The notes under the pieces: model-generated | The model's database searches: none | The model's input: only the letters and a program-made list of their open reading frames with translations | Told to the model about the DNA's origin: nothing | Translations under genes and position numbers: made by a program | In this document: one piece after another, positions 1 to 5,570 of the stretch | How positions within the stretch are numbered: the first letter of the stretch is position 1 | Layout: the number at the start of each line of letters is the position of its first letter | From: Pedosphaera sp. | Lineage (GTDB): Bacteria; Verrucomicrobiota; Verrucomicrobiia; Limisphaerales; SXTU01 | DNA length: 6,143 nucleotides | Reading direction: 5' to 3' | Assembly (NCBI GenBank): GCA_009695395.1 | Contig: SIBB01000230.1 | Location: 1 to 6,143 of the forward strand

Positions 1-751
1 CGTGGAGCTGGTTTTCGTCGCGCATCGGGGCGGTGCAACCTTCGAGGTAGCTGACGTAAGCGCCCTCGTCGGCGATGATGAGCGTGCGCTCGAACTGGCC
101 GGTGTTCGCGGCCTCGATGCGGAAGTAGGTGGACAACTCCATCGGGCAGCGGACGCCCTTGGGGATGTAGCAGAAGGAACCGTCGGTGAAGACGGCGGAG
201 TTGAGCGCAGCGTAGAAGTTATCCGTGTGCGGCACTACCGAGCCGAGATATTTCTGGATGAGGTCGGGGTGGTGCGCGACGGCTTCGGAGAACGAGCTGA
301 AGATGATGCCTTGCTTGGCCAGCTCGGTCTTGAACGTCGTCGCGACGGACACGCTGTCCACGACGGCGTCTACGGCTACGCCGGAGAGGCGCTTCTGTTC
401 GTTGAGCGAGATGCCGAGCTTGTCGAAGGTCTTGCGCAATTCGGGGTCCACCTCGTCGAGTGAGTTGAGCGTCTTCTTCTGCTTGGGCGCGGAGTAGTAG
501 CTGATGGCTTGGTAGTCTGGCTGGGTGTAATGGACGTTCGGCCACTTCGGTTCCTCCATCGTGAGCCAATGGCGAAAGGCTTTCAGCCGCCACTCGGTCA
601 GCCACGCCGGCTCGTTCTTCTTGGCCGAGATGAAGCGGATGGTGTCCTCGCTCAAGCCCGGCGGAACCGTGTCGGACTCGATGTTCGTGACGAAGCCGTA
701 TTTGTAGTCGGACGCGACGAACTCTTCGATCGTGTTGGTGGATTCGCTCAT
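1..751 (-). CDS. sufB: SufB, Fe-S cluster assembly scaffold protein (N-terminal 250 residues, cut by window edge)
   Basis: SufB is the cytoplasmic scaffold subunit of the SufBCD complex, which builds Fe-S clusters with the ATPase SufC and receives sulfur from the SufS cysteine desulfurase. The reverse strand reads open from the ATG at 751-749 to the window edge, giving 250 codons. Family hallmarks are DYKYGF near residues 15-20, a WLTEWRLKAFRHW stretch at 50-62, FCYIPKGVRCPMELSTYFRI at about 193-212, and YVSYLEGCTAPMRDENQLH at 232-250. The Cys in EGCTAP (residue 239) is the conserved Cys of this motif. SufB proteins are usually about 470-480 residues, so roughly the second half lies beyond the left edge. 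No Shine-Dalgarno sequence precedes the ATG; the start was chosen because the protein then begins MSEST and reaches the conserved region at once. It lies 55 nt downstream of a Fur/PerR-family gene on the same strand and is probably co-transcribed with it; sufC/sufD would be expected further left (inference). Confidence 0.96.
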   Translation of the reverse strand, partial: MSESTNTIEEFVASDYKYGFVTNIESDTVPPGLSEDTIRFISAKKNEPAWLTEWRLKAFRHWLTMEEPKWPNVHYTQPDYQAISYYSAPKQKKTLNSLDEVDPELRKTFDKLGISLNEQKRLSGVAVDAVVDSVSVATTFKTELAKQGIIFSSFSEAVAHHPDLIQKYLGSVVPHTDNFYAALNSAVFTDGSFCYIPKGVRCPMELSTYFRIEAANTGQFERTLIIADEGAYVSYLEGCTAPMRDENQLH

Positions 752-766
752 GGGAAATGGGGTTTA

Positions 767-796
767 GGCACAAATGGGCACAGATGAAACACAGAT
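767..796. repeat. Degenerate tandem repeat of a 10-11 nt unit (CACARAT core)
   Basis: Three copies of a CACAAAT/CACAGAT core occur at 769-775, 779-785 and 790-796, spaced 10 and 11 nt apart, close to one helical turn. On the opposite strand this reads ATCTGTG-TTTC-ATCTGTG-CCC-ATTTGTG. It fills much of the 55-nt spacer between the Fur-family stop codon and the sufB start. It could be a dispersed intergenic repeat or a phased protein-binding site; only one instance is visible here, so neither can be proved. Confidence 0.6.
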
Positions 797-806
797 TGGG
801 CGCTGG

Positions 807-1253
807 TTACTTCGCCTTCGCCACGCAGTCGGGACAGAGGCCGTGGAGGTTGGTTTCAATTAGCTTCAGCCGAAAGCCGCGTGGGAGTTTGATGTCGGCG
901 TCCTTGATCGAGATGGTCTGGAGGATGTCGTAGACGCTGCCGCACGCATCGCAGTAGAAATGCGAGTGGTCCTGCATGTTCGGGCAAAAGCGCGTCGCGC
1001 CGCGGTCGAGCGTGACTTGGCGGACCATGCCGCACTGCACAAGGGCATCGAGGCAGTTGTAAACCGTCGCCATTGAAATCTCCGGCATCTTGGACTTCGC
1101 GCGCATGAAGACCTGGTCGGCCGTCGGGTGGTCCATCTTCTCACGGAGCACCTCGTGGACCTGCTGGCGCTGGGGCGTGAGTCGCAACCCGCTGTGGGCG
1201 AGGCGCTCGTTCAGGCTTTTTTCCGGCGGGGGTTTGGTCGCAACCGCATTCAT
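807..1253 (-). CDS. Fur/PerR-family metal-dependent transcriptional regulator
   Basis: This 148-residue protein is full length for the Fur family. These are dimeric cytoplasmic repressors that sense Fe(II), Mn(II), Zn(II) or, in PerR, peroxide through iron-catalysed histidine oxidation. Residues 13-85 form the winged-helix domain: LRLTPQRQQVHEVL at 23-36, HPTADQVF at 42-49, and the recognition helix ISMATVYNCLDALVQCGMV at 59-77. The C-terminal dimerization domain has two CxxC pairs (C101/C104 and C140/C143), the usual four-Cys structural zinc site. Aligned by spacing with Bacillus subtilis PerR, the regulatory-metal ligands are H42, H96, H98 and D109, but the position of PerR D85 is C90 (RFCPN). 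It lies directly ahead of sufB, and its own upstream region carries a perfect PerR/Fur-type palindrome, so autoregulation and control of suf are likely (inference). No Shine-Dalgarno sequence is seen. The subtype (PerR, Fur or Zur) cannot be settled from sequence alone; PerR-like is my preference. Confidence 0.93.
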   Translation of the reverse strand: MNAVATKPPPEKSLNERLAHSGLRLTPQRQQVHEVLREKMDHPTADQVFMRAKSKMPEISMATVYNCLDALVQCGMVRQVTLDRGATRFCPNMQDHSHFYCDACGSVYDILQTISIKDADIKLPRGFRLKLIETNLHGLCPDCVAKAK

Positions 1254-1288
1254 GGAGCGGACGGTAGCGTGGCGACCTCGTTCGTCAA

Positions 1289-1309
1289 GATTTAGAATTA
1301 TTCTAAATC
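1289..1309. promoter_or_regulatory. PerR/Fur-type operator: perfect 10-1-10 palindrome
   Basis: The half-site GATTTAGAAT (1289-1298) is followed by a central T (1299) and its exact reverse complement ATTCTAAATC (1300-1309). The core TTAGAAT-T-ATTCTAA has the 7-1-7 architecture of the PerR box (consensus TTATAAT-N-ATTATAA), with one mismatch per half. It is strikingly AT-rich within GC-rich DNA and begins 36 nt upstream of the Fur-family start codon. Autoregulation through such a box is common in this family. Its centre is 138 nt from the mlaE start, so an effect on the rightward operon is possible but less likely. Confidence 0.85.
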
Positions 1310-1326
1310 GAGTGCGACGTCATCAA
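1300..1326 (-). promoter_or_regulatory. Possible sigma-70-like promoter for the Fur-family gene and sufB
   Basis: Read leftward, TTGATG (1326-1321) resembles a -35 element and TAGAAT (1305-1300) a -10 element with a short 15-nt spacer. A shifted -10, AATAAT (1302-1297), gives an 18-nt spacer. In both cases the -10 falls inside the palindrome, so a bound repressor would block polymerase. This is a motif match by eye, without transcript support. Confidence 0.35.
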
Positions 1327-1436
1327 TCGATGTGGACAGGTGCTGTGCTCAACCGTTCGGACCTTCATCGACACTCTCAAAAATGCACGGAAGGCTCGCC
1401 AGTGATTTCCCCGTCTGTTACTCATAGTTGGGTAGC

Positions 1437-2216
1437 ATGACCGAAGTTCCGACAAATCTGATTCAACGGCTGCTGAGCGGTCTCGGGCGCTTCAGCCTGA
1501 TGGTCGCGGAGGTGGTGCGCTCACTCACGACGCAGCGGTTGTCCGGGCGCGACCTGGTGGACCAACTCCACTTCATCGGCGTGAAATCGCAGATGGTGGT
1601 GCTCGTGACCGGTGCGTTCACCGGGATGGTCTTGTGCGCGCAGACTTACTTCCAGTTTCACAAGGTGAAGATGGACACGGCCACGCTGGCTGTGGTGAGC
1701 GTCTCGATGTGTGGCGAGCTGGGCCCGGTGCTGACGGCACTGATGGTCGCGGGTCGCGTGGGTGCCTCGATGGCGGCGCAACTCGGGACGATGCGCGTGA
1801 CGGAGCAGATTGACGCGCTGCGCACGCTGGCGACGCATCCGATTGATTACCTCGTCGTGCCGCGCGTGGTGGCGACGATGATTGCCGTGCCGTTGCTGAC
1901 GGCGGAGAGCATTACCGTCGGCATCCTCGCGGCGTATCTCGTGGGCGTGCATCTGCTGCAAATTGACCCCGGCTATTCCCTCGTGAACATGCAGCGCTTC
2001 ACCGACCATCGCGATGTGCTCATGGGCTTCATCAAGTCATTCATCTTCGGCGGCATCATCGCGACCACGGGCTGTTACAAGGGGATTCATTGCGGGCAGG
2101 GCGCGGAAGGCGTCGGCCATGCGACCACGGAGGCGGTGGTCTATGCGTCCATCGCGATCCTGATCTCGAACTTCTTCCTGACGCTGCTGCTCACGCGGCT
2201 GCTGGCGCTGATATGA
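1437..2216 (+). CDS. mlaE: MlaE-family ABC transporter permease (phospholipid/MCE transport)
   Basis: This 259-residue protein is the membrane-spanning permease of an Mla-type ABC transporter, which forms an inner-membrane complex with MlaF (ATPase) and MlaD (MCE ring) and moves phospholipids between the inner and outer membranes. The family signature is clear at residues 94-130: ELGPVLTALMVAGRVGAS followed by AAQLGTMRVTEQIDALRTL. Hydrophobic segments lie at roughly 48-70, 84-106, 140-172, 200-213 and 233-259, with an amphipathic N-terminal helix (9-30) typical of the family. The length matches MlaE homologues (about 255-265). The ATG at 1437 was chosen; an in-frame TTG at 1428 would add three residues, and neither has a good Shine-Dalgarno sequence. 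The stop codon overlaps the mlaF start as ATGA, indicating translational coupling. The substrate is inferred from the family. Confidence 0.95.
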   Translation: MTEVPTNLIQRLLSGLGRFSLMVAEVVRSLTTQRLSGRDLVDQLHFIGVKSQMVVLVTGAFTGMVLCAQTYFQFHKVKMDTATLAVVSVSMCGELGPVLTALMVAGRVGASMAAQLGTMRVTEQIDALRTLATHPIDYLVVPRVVATMIAVPLLTAESITVGILAAYLVGVHLLQIDPGYSLVNMQRFTDHRDVLMGFIKSFIFGGIIATTGCYKGIHCGQGAEGVGHATTEAVVYASIAILISNFFLTLLLTRLLALI

Positions 2217-2959
2217 TCGAGGTCCGCCAGCTTCGCAAACGCTTCGGCGACCAGCAGGTCCTGGACGGTGTGGACCTCACCATCGAGAAAGACGAGTCGT
2301 TGGTCATCATCGGGCGCAGCGGCGGCGGTAAGAGCGTGCTGTTGAAACACATCGTCGGCCTCACGCCTCCGGATTCTGGCCAGGTGCTCGTGGACGGGCA
2401 GGACATCGCGCACTTGAACGAGCGCGCGCTCCTCGCAGTGCGGCGGAAGTTTGGGATGCTTTTCCAAAGCGCGGCGCTCTTCGACTCGCTGACCGTTGAG
2501 GAGAACATCGCGTTCGTCCTCTCCCGCGAGCGCAATCATACTCCAGAGGAAATCTCGCGCCGCGTGGCCGAAGCGTTGGAAATGGTCGAGATGCCCGGCG
2601 TCCAGAAGAAGAAGCCTGCCGAGTTGTCCGGCGGGATGCGCAAACGCGTCGGTCTCGCCCGCGCCATCATTTACCGGCCCGAGGTCGTCTTCTACGACGA
2701 GCCGACGACCGGCCTCGACCCGGTGGTATCCGACAGCATTGACAAGCTCATCGTCCGAGTCTGCGAGCGGCTGAAGGTCACGACCGTCGTTATCACGCAC
2801 GACATGAGAAGCATGCAGGCAGTGGGTCGGCGCGTGGCGATGCTGCATCACGGCCGCATCTATACGAGTGGCACGCCGGTGGAGCTGATGGCTTCAACGG
2901 ACCCGGTGGTGAGCCGGTTCGTGCGGGGGATTTCAGATGAGAAGGAACACACGTTTTGA
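2213..2959 (+). CDS. mlaF: MlaF-family ABC transporter ATP-binding protein
   Basis: This 248-residue cytoplasmic ATPase would power the MlaE/MlaD lipid transporter. All nucleotide-binding motifs are intact: Walker A GRSGGGKS (34-41), Q-loop with Q85 in MLFQSAALFDSLTV, ABC signature LSGGM (138-142), Walker B VVFYDE (158-163) followed by PTTGLDP, and the switch histidine H196 in VITHD. The FQSAALFDSLTVEENI and LSGGMRKRVGLARAI wording is typical of the MlaF/Ttg2A subfamily rather than of general importers. The start at 2213 forms an ATGA overlap with the mlaE stop. The frame stays open further upstream (to an ATG at 2090), but that part overlaps mlaE and has a composition unlike an ABC protein. 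The C-terminus (RFVRGISDEKEHTF) ends 1 nt before the preferred mlaD start. Confidence 0.96.
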   Translation: MIEVRQLRKRFGDQQVLDGVDLTIEKDESLVIIGRSGGGKSVLLKHIVGLTPPDSGQVLVDGQDIAHLNERALLAVRRKFGMLFQSAALFDSLTVEENIAFVLSRERNHTPEEISRRVAEALEMVEMPGVQKKKPAELSGGMRKRVGLARAIIYRPEVVFYDEPTTGLDPVVSDSIDKLIVRVCERLKVTTVVITHDMRSMQAVGRRVAMLHHGRIYTSGTPVELMASTDPVVSRFVRGISDEKEHTF

Positions 2960-2960
2960 T

Positions 2961-4166
2961 ATGAGCCAGTCACACAAAGAATGGAAAGTCGGCGGGTTTG
3001 TTGCCATCAGCCTCGTGCTGCTGGTGATGCTTGTCTTGAACTTCTCGAAGGGCCTGTCGTTGCTCAGGCCGAGCTACGTCGTGCGCCTCAAGACCACCAA
3101 CGTCGGCGGCATCAAGGACAAGGCCGCCGTGCTGCTCGCGGGCGTCACGGTCGGCAACGTCAGCCATGTCCTGCTCGCGCCGGACAGCAAGTCGGTCGTC
3201 ATCGTGCTGCACATCTACGCGAAGCACGACATCCCCGGTGACGCGCACTTCAACATCGAGGCGCAGGGCTTTCTCGGCGACCAGTTCGTCTCCATCGCGC
3301 CGACGCAGAACGCGCTGCCGCCGTTGCCCAAGGACGGTTCCGCCGAGCGCGAGTGCCGGGCGCCCTTCAACATCCAGGACGCCGCCCGCGATGCGCTGGG
3401 CTTGATTCAGCGCCTCGACCAAGCCGCGCAGAAGATTGATATCGCAGCCGAGCGCGTGAACAAGACGGTGTTGTCCGAGCAGACCCTGACCAACTTCGCC
3501 GCGATCATGGCGAACCTCCGCGTCGTGTCCGAGCAGGCCCGCACCGTGACCGAGCGGGCGATTGCTGTGACCGATCAGGCGGTGGCGCTGGAGAAGAAGG
3601 CCATCACCACGCTGGACCGGGTGGACGTGCTGTTCGCGACCAACACCGCGCCGATACAGGCGGCGGTGAGCAATGTCTTGAGGTTCTCCGAACAGCTCAA
3701 TAAGGTCGGTGCAGACCTTCAGGACACCGTGGGAAGCAGCCGCCCAGCCATCCAGTCCGCCGTGCGCAATCTCGAAACCGCTTCGGCGCAGGTCACGAAT
3801 CTTCTCGCCGAAGTGCAGTCCGGACGCGGCCTGGCCGGTGCGCTTTTCAAGGACGAGGCTCTCGCCCGCAACTTCAAGCAACTCTCCGCTGACCTGCCTG
3901 CCATCAGCGGCCAGGTCACCAGCGCCGTCTCGAACATCAACTCTCTCACGCTGGACGTGCATGGGGTGATGACGAACCTCAACAGTTTCCTTGGCGATGG
4001 CCGACTGCTCGTCGGCGATAGTCGGTTGCTGGCCAACAACGGCGCGTTGCTGATGAGCAATCTGAACGCCCACGGCCTCTTCTACAAACCCAAGCCGCCC
4101 AAGCCGACGAATAGCCCGTCATCCGCCCCGCTTCTCTCCCCGCGCCAGAAGTTCAACTTGAATTGA
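2961..4166 (+). CDS. mlaD: MlaD-like MCE-domain protein with long helical C-terminal region
   Basis: This is the substrate-binding MCE subunit expected to assemble as a ring on MlaE, anchored in the inner membrane and projecting into the periplasm. With the start at 2961 it has 401 residues. A single membrane anchor at 10-28 follows the conserved EWKVGGFV. The MCE domain spans about 38-115, including TTNVGGIKDKAAVLLAGVTVG and FLGDQFVSIAP. Residues 135-345 are mostly helical, Ala/Gln/Val-rich and probably coiled-coil. A short LL repeat region lies at 345-365, then a Pro/Lys-rich tail (376-397). E. coli MlaD is only about 180 residues, so this resembles the long single-MCE type. An in-frame ATG at 2937 has GGGGGA six bases upstream and would add eight residues while overlapping mlaF; I prefer 2961 because it abuts mlaF and starts close to the anchor. 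No mlaC or mlaB follows. Confidence 0.92.
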   Translation: MSQSHKEWKVGGFVAISLVLLVMLVLNFSKGLSLLRPSYVVRLKTTNVGGIKDKAAVLLAGVTVGNVSHVLLAPDSKSVVIVLHIYAKHDIPGDAHFNIEAQGFLGDQFVSIAPTQNALPPLPKDGSAERECRAPFNIQDAARDALGLIQRLDQAAQKIDIAAERVNKTVLSEQTLTNFAAIMANLRVVSEQARTVTERAIAVTDQAVALEKKAITTLDRVDVLFATNTAPIQAAVSNVLRFSEQLNKVGADLQDTVGSSRPAIQSAVRNLETASAQVTNLLAEVQSGRGLAGALFKDEALARNFKQLSADLPAISGQVTSAVSNINSLTLDVHGVMTNLNSFLGDGRLLVGDSRLLANNGALLMSNLNAHGLFYKPKPPKPTNSPSSAPLLSPRQKFNLN

Positions 4167-4223
4167 CCGCTGTGACGCCGACACCGCCGAATCCAGAACC
4201 CGGAAATTTTAACTCGCTCTAGC
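4167..4223. other. Short intergenic gap after mlaD
   Basis: This is a 57-nt gap without a clear hairpin terminator or T-run, so read-through from the mla genes into the next gene is plausible. The sequence just before the next ATG (AATTTTAACTC) is AT-rich and has no Shine-Dalgarno motif. Confidence 0.4.
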
Positions 4224-5252
4224 ATGTCACTCTGGGTCGTCCGCATCGCTTTCCTGATAGTCTGCACGCTCGGCGGCTTTGCCGTGAGTCAGGTGAGGCC
4301 CGAGTGGCTGGAGGCAGGCCGGTTTTGGACACTGATTGGGCTCGGCCTCGGCGGCATTCTCATCGCCCTCGACGAAATGCTGAAGGGCTTTTCCCTCCGC
4401 GCGTTCTCGGCGGCCACGTTCGGGCTGCTACTGGGCTTCGCCGTCGGCTGGATGTTCGACAACTCCGGCCTCTTCATCGGCATGGACAAGGATGACGAAG
4501 TCACCCGCGGTCTGATCCGCCTCGGCATCTTCATCAGCTTCGGCTACATCGGCATGATCATGGCGATGCGTAGCAACAAGGAGGACTTCTCGCTCATCAT
4601 ACCCTACGTGCGCTTTTCCAGGGAGAACAAGCCTGAGAACATCCTGCTGCTCGACACCAGCGTCATCATTGATGGCCGCATCGCTGACCTGATAGAGGCG
4701 CGCTTTCTGGAAGGGATCGTCGTCGTGCCGAGCTTCATCCTCAAAGAGCTTCAGCTCATCGCCGATTCCGCCGACCCGTTGCGCCGCGCTCGGGGCCGAC
4801 GCGGACTCGATATGCTTGCCCGCCTCCAGCGCAACAAGGCCAACGAGGTGAAAATCCACGACGCCGAGGTGCCCGAGGAAACGGAAACCGACGCCAAGCT
4901 CATCCGCCTCGCCAAGTCCCTTCACGCCTGCCTTTACACCAACGACCACAACCTCGGAAAAGTCGCCGAGCTGCAGTCCGTCAAGCACGTCAACCTCAAC
5001 GAACTCGCCGCCGCACTGAAGCCAGTGATACTACCCGGCGAAGTCTTGACGCTCAAAATCGTCCGCGAGGGCAAGGACAAGGGCCAGGGCGTGGGCTACC
5101 TCAGCGACGGAACGCTCGTCGTCGTGAACAACGCGCAGAAGTTCATCGGCCACTCAATCGAGGTGCAAGTCATCAGCCTGCTCCAGAGCCCCACCGGGAC
5201 GATGGCTTTCGCGGATGCGAAGGTCACACCGGGCACCCCCTACGCTCCCTGA
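4224..5252 (+). CDS. Membrane-anchored PIN-TRAM domain protein (YacL-like, putative RNase)
   Basis: This 342-residue protein has the architecture of the YacL family: an N-terminal membrane region, a PIN nuclease domain and a C-terminal TRAM domain. Hydrophobic segments lie at about 4-23, 35-50, 62-78 and 97-115. The PIN domain runs from about 139 to 260; its acidic metal-binding residues are D144 (LLLDTSVIIDGRI), E175 (ILKELQLIAD), D223 (ETDAKLI) and D241 (YTNDHNL), so the active site looks complete. TRAM, a beta-barrel that usually binds RNA, covers about 266-330 (LPGEVLTLKIVREGKDKGQGVGYLSDGTLVVV). PIN-domain proteins are generally ribonucleases, but the cellular substrate of this family is not well established. 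The ATG at 4224 is chosen because the first membrane segment begins immediately; no Shine-Dalgarno sequence is visible. Four nucleotides separate its stop from the next start, so the two genes are probably co-transcribed. Confidence 0.92.
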   Translation: MSLWVVRIAFLIVCTLGGFAVSQVRPEWLEAGRFWTLIGLGLGGILIALDEMLKGFSLRAFSAATFGLLLGFAVGWMFDNSGLFIGMDKDDEVTRGLIRLGIFISFGYIGMIMAMRSNKEDFSLIIPYVRFSRENKPENILLLDTSVIIDGRIADLIEARFLEGIVVVPSFILKELQLIADSADPLRRARGRRGLDMLARLQRNKANEVKIHDAEVPEETETDAKLIRLAKSLHACLYTNDHNLGKVAELQSVKHVNLNELAAALKPVILPGEVLTLKIVREGKDKGQGVGYLSDGTLVVVNNAQKFIGHSIEVQVISLLQSPTGTMAFADAKVTPGTPYAP

Positions 5253-5256
5253 CGCC

Positions 5257-5496
5257 ATGCAACTCGTTACAATCTTCACCGCCTTCAACCCCGGCGAGGC
5301 GCAACTCATCCGGTCCCGCCTGGAAGCAGCCGGCCTGCACGTCTTCGTCGCCGGCGAGCTCGCAGCCCTGAGCGTGGACGGCTACGCGCTCGCCATCGGC
5401 GGCATCCGCGTGCAAGTGCCGGAAGTGGACGTGGAGGCGGCGCTGGAACTCGTGCGGGATGATGGGAGTGGAGCGGGGCCGGAGGAGAAGGATTAG
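5257..5496 (+). CDS. DUF2007-family small protein (putative signal-transducing protein)
   Basis: This small soluble protein has 79 residues. MQLVTIFTAFNPGEAQLIRSRLEAAG (1-26) followed by LHVFVAGE and IRVQVPEVDVEAALELV (about 50-66) matches the DUF2007 pattern: a short beta strand, a helix handling 'sequence identity' to EAxLixsxLeaaGI, and a second strand-helix unit. The Pfam name 'putative signal transducing protein' is only tentative, and no molecular role is known to me. The ATG at 5257 is four bases after the stop of the PIN-TRAM gene. An upstream in-frame ATG at 5215 would overlap that gene and adds a basic, non-conserved stretch, so it was rejected. The last codons (EEKD) and the stop lie within the left arm of the inverted repeat beginning at 5489, so the acidic tail may be partly repeat-derived. 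Confidence 0.85.
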   Translation: MQLVTIFTAFNPGEAQLIRSRLEAAGLHVFVAGELAALSVDGYALAIGGIRVQVPEVDVEAALELVRDDGSGAGPEEKD

Positions 5497-5564
5497 GATT
5501 AAGGTTGCGAGCCGCCAGCCGCTGCGCCCCTCTTGCGCTTAATCCTAATCCTACGCTTAATCCT
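5489..5564. repeat. 15-bp perfect inverted repeat with an extra direct copy
   Basis: AGGATTAGGATTAAG (5489-5503) is the exact reverse complement of CTTAATCCTAATCCT (5538-5552), with a 34-nt GC-rich loop between them. A further CGCTTAATCCT at 5554-5564 directly repeats the same 11 bases at 5536-5546, 18 nt away. The arms themselves consist of a tandem ATTAGG/TAATCC hexamer. The block spans the DUF2007 stop codon and most of the gap before the GlcD-type gene. It lacks a GC-rich stem followed by a T-run, so it is not a standard intrinsic terminator. It looks like a dispersed palindromic intergenic element, although an RNA hairpin with some attenuating effect is possible. Confidence 0.75.
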
Positions 5565-5570
5565 CCCCGC

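Larger units (their letters stand above)
1254..1436. other. Divergent intergenic region between the Fur-family gene and mlaE
   Basis: This 183-nt stretch separates the leftward regulator-sufB unit from the rightward mla operon, so promoters for both should lie in it or close by. The only strong signal is the palindrome at 1289-1309. An open frame crosses part of it on the plus strand but is a shadow of the regulator gene without protein-family features. I see no convincing sigma-70 promoter for the rightward direction and no terminator hairpin. Confidence 0.6.

Noticed and set aside
219..773. Long leftward open frame of 184 codons overlapping sufB
   Set aside because: It is rich in Arg and His with no family resemblance, and lies antiphase to sufB, whose translation is unmistakable. 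It is open only because of the high GC content.
1090..1440. Rightward open frame across the regulator gene and the intergenic region
   Set aside because: It is mostly antisense to the Fur-family gene; its tail through the promoter region shows no recognisable domain and it has no ribosome-binding site.
2090..2212. Upstream extension of mlaF to the ATG at 2090
   Set aside because: It would overlap mlaE by over 120 nt, and the added residues are Gly/Arg/Ala-rich and unlike ABC ATPases. The ATGA junction at 2213 is the natural coupled start.
2970..4073. 367-codon leftward open frame opposite mlaD
   Set aside because: It is an antisense shadow of mlaD with a His/Arg/Gly-rich composition and no domains; the plus strand encodes a clear MCE protein inside an operon.
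5489..5552. Intrinsic terminator after the DUF2007 gene
   Set aside because: The stem is AT-rich, the loop is 34 nt long, and no T-run follows, so it does not meet the usual criteria.
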